This document shows positions 61,642-64,000 of a stretch of DNA of 64,000 nt, one piece after another. The position numbers and the translations under genes are program-made. Position 1 is the first letter of the stretch. Each line of letters begins with the position of its first letter. The stretch is from Candidatus Saccharimonadales bacterium (GTDB lineage: Bacteria; Patescibacteriota; Saccharimonadia; Saccharimonadales; UBA4665): NCBI GenBank assembly GCA_036388415.1, contig DASVRW010000002.1, positions 727,396 to 791,395 on the forward strand, written 5' to 3'. The notes beneath the pieces were generated by a model. It was not told the DNA's origin and did not search any database. It saw nothing but the letters and a program-made list of their open reading frames with translations.

Positions 61642-62868
61642 ATGCTATGGATTGTCGGTCACGCTTTCGCAGATATTCGGACATACTTACATGACCGTGA
61701 GATTTCGTTTGGCGTGCTCATAAATAAAAATGCACCTCAGCACCGTGCTCTGGCTGAGACACGGGTGGCCCCAGTTGATTTTTCGTCGCCAGAATCACTA
61801 CTGGCATCGGCTGATGCGCTAGATATAGACGTCTCGGGCATACTCGTGGCCGGTTATGAAAATTACGTGTTGCCGGCAGCTATATTGTCCGAGCATTTTC
61901 ATGTACCAGGTCTCAGTCAGGAAGTAGCGGCAGCAACTACAGATAAGGCAATCATGCGGCAAAAATTTATTGAATATAACCCAGCTATTGGTCCAGATTA
62001 TAAAAAGGTAACTGATTGGAATGATATAGACTCATTCATGTCATCCCACCATTTCCCGGTCATGCTCAAACCGACCAACCTTATGAAAAGCCTTTTTATC
62101 ACCAAAAACAATTCTCTCGACGAATTACAGCGTAACTATAATGAAATGGTCAGGCAATTGGCCGGTTTACACGACAAATTATATACTATGACTCCTCCTG
62201 AGATAATCATCGAGGAATGCCTGATAGGCAGCATGCACACGGTTGCAGGTTACGCCGATGCCGATGGTAACCCACATTTATTCGAACAAGTAGTGGACTG
62301 TGTCACGGGACAGGACGTCGGATTCCATGAAAATTATATTTATAGCCGCCAGCTGCCAAGCATACTCAGCCAGCAGCAAATTTCCGAAATTCTTGAGGTT
62401 TCCAGGCAAGGCATGTTGGCGCTCGGCCTGACGAGCACAATGGTGCATATCGAGTTGATGCTGACGTCAGACGGTCCAAAACTGATAGAAATCGGTGCTC
62501 GCATCGGTGGCTATCGTACGCGAATGTATGAGTATTCAAGTCACATTGACTTGAATAAGATCATGATCGATCTCGCGCTCGGCGAACAGCCCAATCCTAC
62601 TTTGGGCAGCCGTACCGATCCGATTGCTGTAATAGAGCTGTTTCCCGAAGCCGAAGGCATGTTCGATCACATTATTAACGAACAGAGCTTAAATCAGCTG
62701 CCGAGCTTACGTCACTTCAGCATCAAAGCAGAATCCGGCAAGGCCGTCGGGCGTACTAGTCACGGTTACAAAGCGACTGCAGTCGTTATTATCGGCAACT
62801 CAGACAGATCCACGTTTGAAGCAGACTTCGCCTACATCAAACAGCATGTTCGAGTCGCAATTAGGTAG
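61642..62868 (+). CDS. ATP-grasp carboxylate-amine ligase (C)
   Basis: A 408-residue ATP-grasp protein of the carboxylate-amine ligase type (BacD/PurK-like). Order: N-terminal Rossmann-like domain (about 1-95), then TTDKAIMRQKF, FPVMLKPTNLMKSLFI, IIIEECLIGSMHTVAGYADADGN, VHIELMLTSDGPKLIEIGARIGGYRTRM with the metal-binding Glu and the GARIGG motif (EINARxGG in relatives), and a C-terminal lid region. TATAAC at 61630-61635 ends 6 nt before the ATG. It is divergent from ligase operon A-B and overlaps the DUF1704 gene at the 3' end by 8 bp. Confidence 0.82.
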   Translation: MLWIVGHAFADIRTYLHDREISFGVLINKNAPQHRALAETRVAPVDFSSPESLLASADALDIDVSGILVAGYENYVLPAAILSEHFHVPGLSQEVAAATTDKAIMRQKFIEYNPAIGPDYKKVTDWNDIDSFMSSHHFPVMLKPTNLMKSLFITKNNSLDELQRNYNEMVRQLAGLHDKLYTMTPPEIIIEECLIGSMHTVAGYADADGNPHLFEQVVDCVTGQDVGFHENYIYSRQLPSILSQQQISEILEVSRQGMLALGLTSTMVHIELMLTSDGPKLIEIGARIGGYRTRMYEYSSHIDLNKIMIDLALGEQPNPTLGSRTDPIAVIELFPEAEGMFDHIINEQSLNQLPSLRHFSIKAESGKAVGRTSHGYKATAVVIIGNSDRSTFEADFAYIKQHVRVAIR

Positions 62869-64000
62869 TTTTGCTATCCATAAGTTTTTGAATATATTGA
62901 TCTTGTCCTGGCTGCAAGGGATTGTACTTTGCAGCAAATAAGCGCAAAAAATGCTTTTCTGGAAGCGGTTGACCATTGTTTTGTAAGTATTCAATGACTT
63001 CGGTGTTATCGTATACTCGGTCTTTGGGAAATACACAGCCAGGAACATCGGTTGGCATACCGCGCCATATCCGTACCAGATTTGAATATGCAGACGTTTG
63101 AGCCGATTCAACTTGCATATCATACGATTTATCCTGTGTATATTGATTGACAGCGCTAAGCCGCCAGAGTATTTCGTAACAATCTCTAAAGTCGCGTTCA
63201 GGATGTGCGTCGTATCCGGCGGCTAAAGCTATGGCGATCGTAAACGGCTCTCCGGCTGATTTTGGCTTACCATGATACATTGAGGCTACCGTTGCGGCAA
63301 ATGGCTCTTCAAACGATCCATAATGCAAAAGCCCAAATTCTGCTAGGCCAGCGCCGAGTTTTTTGCCTTTGGCCTGTCTGCCGGCGTGCACTTCTGCTTC
63401 GTGGATCTCAGATTCAATAACTTTGTTTTGCTTTCTCATACCCGCAGTCCGCTTCTCGCCGATTTCGATGACAGTATCGGTCATTTTGGCAGCACACGAC
63501 GATCGATTTGGTACCAGGATAGCCTTCCAGCCATCTTCAGCATATCCCTGTATCTGCAAATAGCGATTAAACACGTCTGCGCTTTCAGTCGTTTCGAGAA
63601 TATCTTTGCCATTTACTTCTTCAAGTGAATATTCAATCGCTTTTTGGCACATGGTCCGAATAAGGGTTCTATAATGGCTTACCATTTCCTCGCTCATTGT
63701 AGCCTCAGATGTAGCGAATTCGGGTAGCGTTATGGATGCAATCAATTGCTCAGCTATATCGTGCATAGGATGCGACTCATCAGCCACAATGTTTCTGGCT
63801 TTTTGCAGCCTGCGATCGATCAAAGTCAGGGCACGGTTAATGTCCGGCATGCCGTATATTTCCCTGGCGGTTGATTTGAGTGCTTCTGCTTGTCCGGCGC
63901 GCCGTTCAGGTGACAGTATATTTGCCGCAATCGTTGCAGCTGTCTCAACAAAATCAAGTTCTCGGACGCGCGAAGCTATCATACTGTCAAGCAATCCGTC
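62861..64000 (-). CDS. DUF1704 (QEGLA/MATCAP-like) metallopeptidase, 5' end cut by window edge
   Basis: At least 377 residues; the frame is open to base 64000, so the N-terminus lies outside. It resembles DUF1704, called flavohemoglobin expression-modulating QEGLA proteins in bacteria and MATCAP tubulin tyrosine carboxypeptidase in animals. The visible catalytic signature is HEAEVH (HExxxH) near residue 198 counted from 63994, followed by YGSFEEPFAA, where a Glu occupies the place of the zinc-ligand Glu in QEGLA. The middle motif ILVPNRSSCAAKM also fits. Flanked by ATP-grasp ligases, it may remove residues those enzymes add; that is inference. Confidence 0.72.
   Translation of the reverse strand, partial: DGLLDSMIASRVRELDFVETAATIAANILSPERRAGQAEALKSTAREIYGMPDINRALTLIDRRLQKARNIVADESHPMHDIAEQLIASITLPEFATSEATMSEEMVSHYRTLIRTMCQKAIEYSLEEVNGKDILETTESADVFNRYLQIQGYAEDGWKAILVPNRSSCAAKMTDTVIEIGEKRTAGMRKQNKVIESEIHEAEVHAGRQAKGKKLGAGLAEFGLLHYGSFEEPFAATVASMYHGKPKSAGEPFTIAIALAAGYDAHPERDFRDCYEILWRLSAVNQYTQDKSYDMQVESAQTSAYSNLVRIWRGMPTDVPGCVFPKDRVYDNTEVIEYLQNNGQPLPEKHFLRLFAAKYNPLQPGQDQYIQKLMDSKTT

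Noticed and set aside
1-64000. CRISPR array, prophage, integrase or IS element
   Set aside because: No regularly spaced repeats, cas genes, transposase or integrase motifs were seen; the palindrome at 50.6 kb carries no gene.

Overview
The window looks like chromosomal DNA of a member of Candidatus Saccharibacteria (TM7) or a close relative in the Patescibacteria/CPR. This is inferred from gene content, since no rRNA gene is present. The supporting content is a lean recombination/competence set (recA, recX, ruvABC, comEC, yebC), an RNase Y/YmdB block, short tsaB/tsaE genes, a complete type IV pilus core, lamin-tail and PRC-barrel proteins, a cofE-like ligase and several ATP-grasp ligases. TGA is used as an ordinary stop codon. 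No plasmid, phage, IS element or CRISPR array was seen.

Layout. 1-9.7 kb: small independent genes (S66 peptidase, HAD phosphatase, GAP-type membrane protein, P-loop kinase, small membrane proteins, NodB-type deacetylase, tRNA-His, uppP) and a DUF350 / DUF1190 / glutathionylspermidine-synthase-like trio. 9.9-18.2 kb: class A PBP, orphan CHASE3 sensor kinase, P1B ATPase, dolichol-kinase-like protein, TrmB-type regulator. 18.3-22.5 kb: a CofD/YvcK-family protein, a CofE-family ligase, a GAF-like protein and a methyltransferase-like protein. 22.5-29.2 kb: two paralogous secreted beta-helix proteins with unusual N-termini, a pilin-like protein, a Fic protein behind two palindromic operators, and tRNA-Pro. 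29.3-37.3 kb: ymdB-CYTH-rny, tsaB-tsaE, a lamin-tail protein, PRC-barrel, recX-recA. 37.7-44.2 kb: pilB-pilC-pilA-pilM-pilN-pilO plus a small inner-membrane protein. 44.2-50.6 kb: PH-domain protein, ruvCAB, a phospholipase-D-like protein, yebC, comEC. 50.6-53.4 kb: a large palindrome and a three-gene minor-pilin operon. 53.5-58.2 kb: tRNA-Lys, unknown and DUF695 proteins, an ABC exporter, DUF192. 58.3-64 kb: ATP-grasp ligases with RimB and a DUF1704 metallopeptidase at the window edge.

How the parts fit. The pilus core plus minor pilins plus ComEC would support twitching, attachment and DNA uptake. recA/recX/ruvABC would process incoming or damaged DNA. UppP, PBP1, the deacetylase, the S66 peptidase and perhaps the YvcK-like protein point to envelope metabolism. 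The most intriguing region is 58.3-64 kb: four ATP-grasp ligases, including a clear RimK, sit with the retropepsin-like RimB and a DUF1704 protein carrying HExxxH, as in the tubulin carboxypeptidase MATCAP. Together these could be a writer/eraser system for amino-acid tags.

A pervasive feature is the promoter layout. More than twenty genes have a sigma70-type -10 hexamer only about 6-8 nt before the start codon, which implies leaderless mRNAs. A smaller set (pilA, recA, rny, yebC, the deacetylase) has a leader with a clear Shine-Dalgarno. Where it matters, start codons were chosen using this pattern, so several CDS starts lie inside longer open frames.
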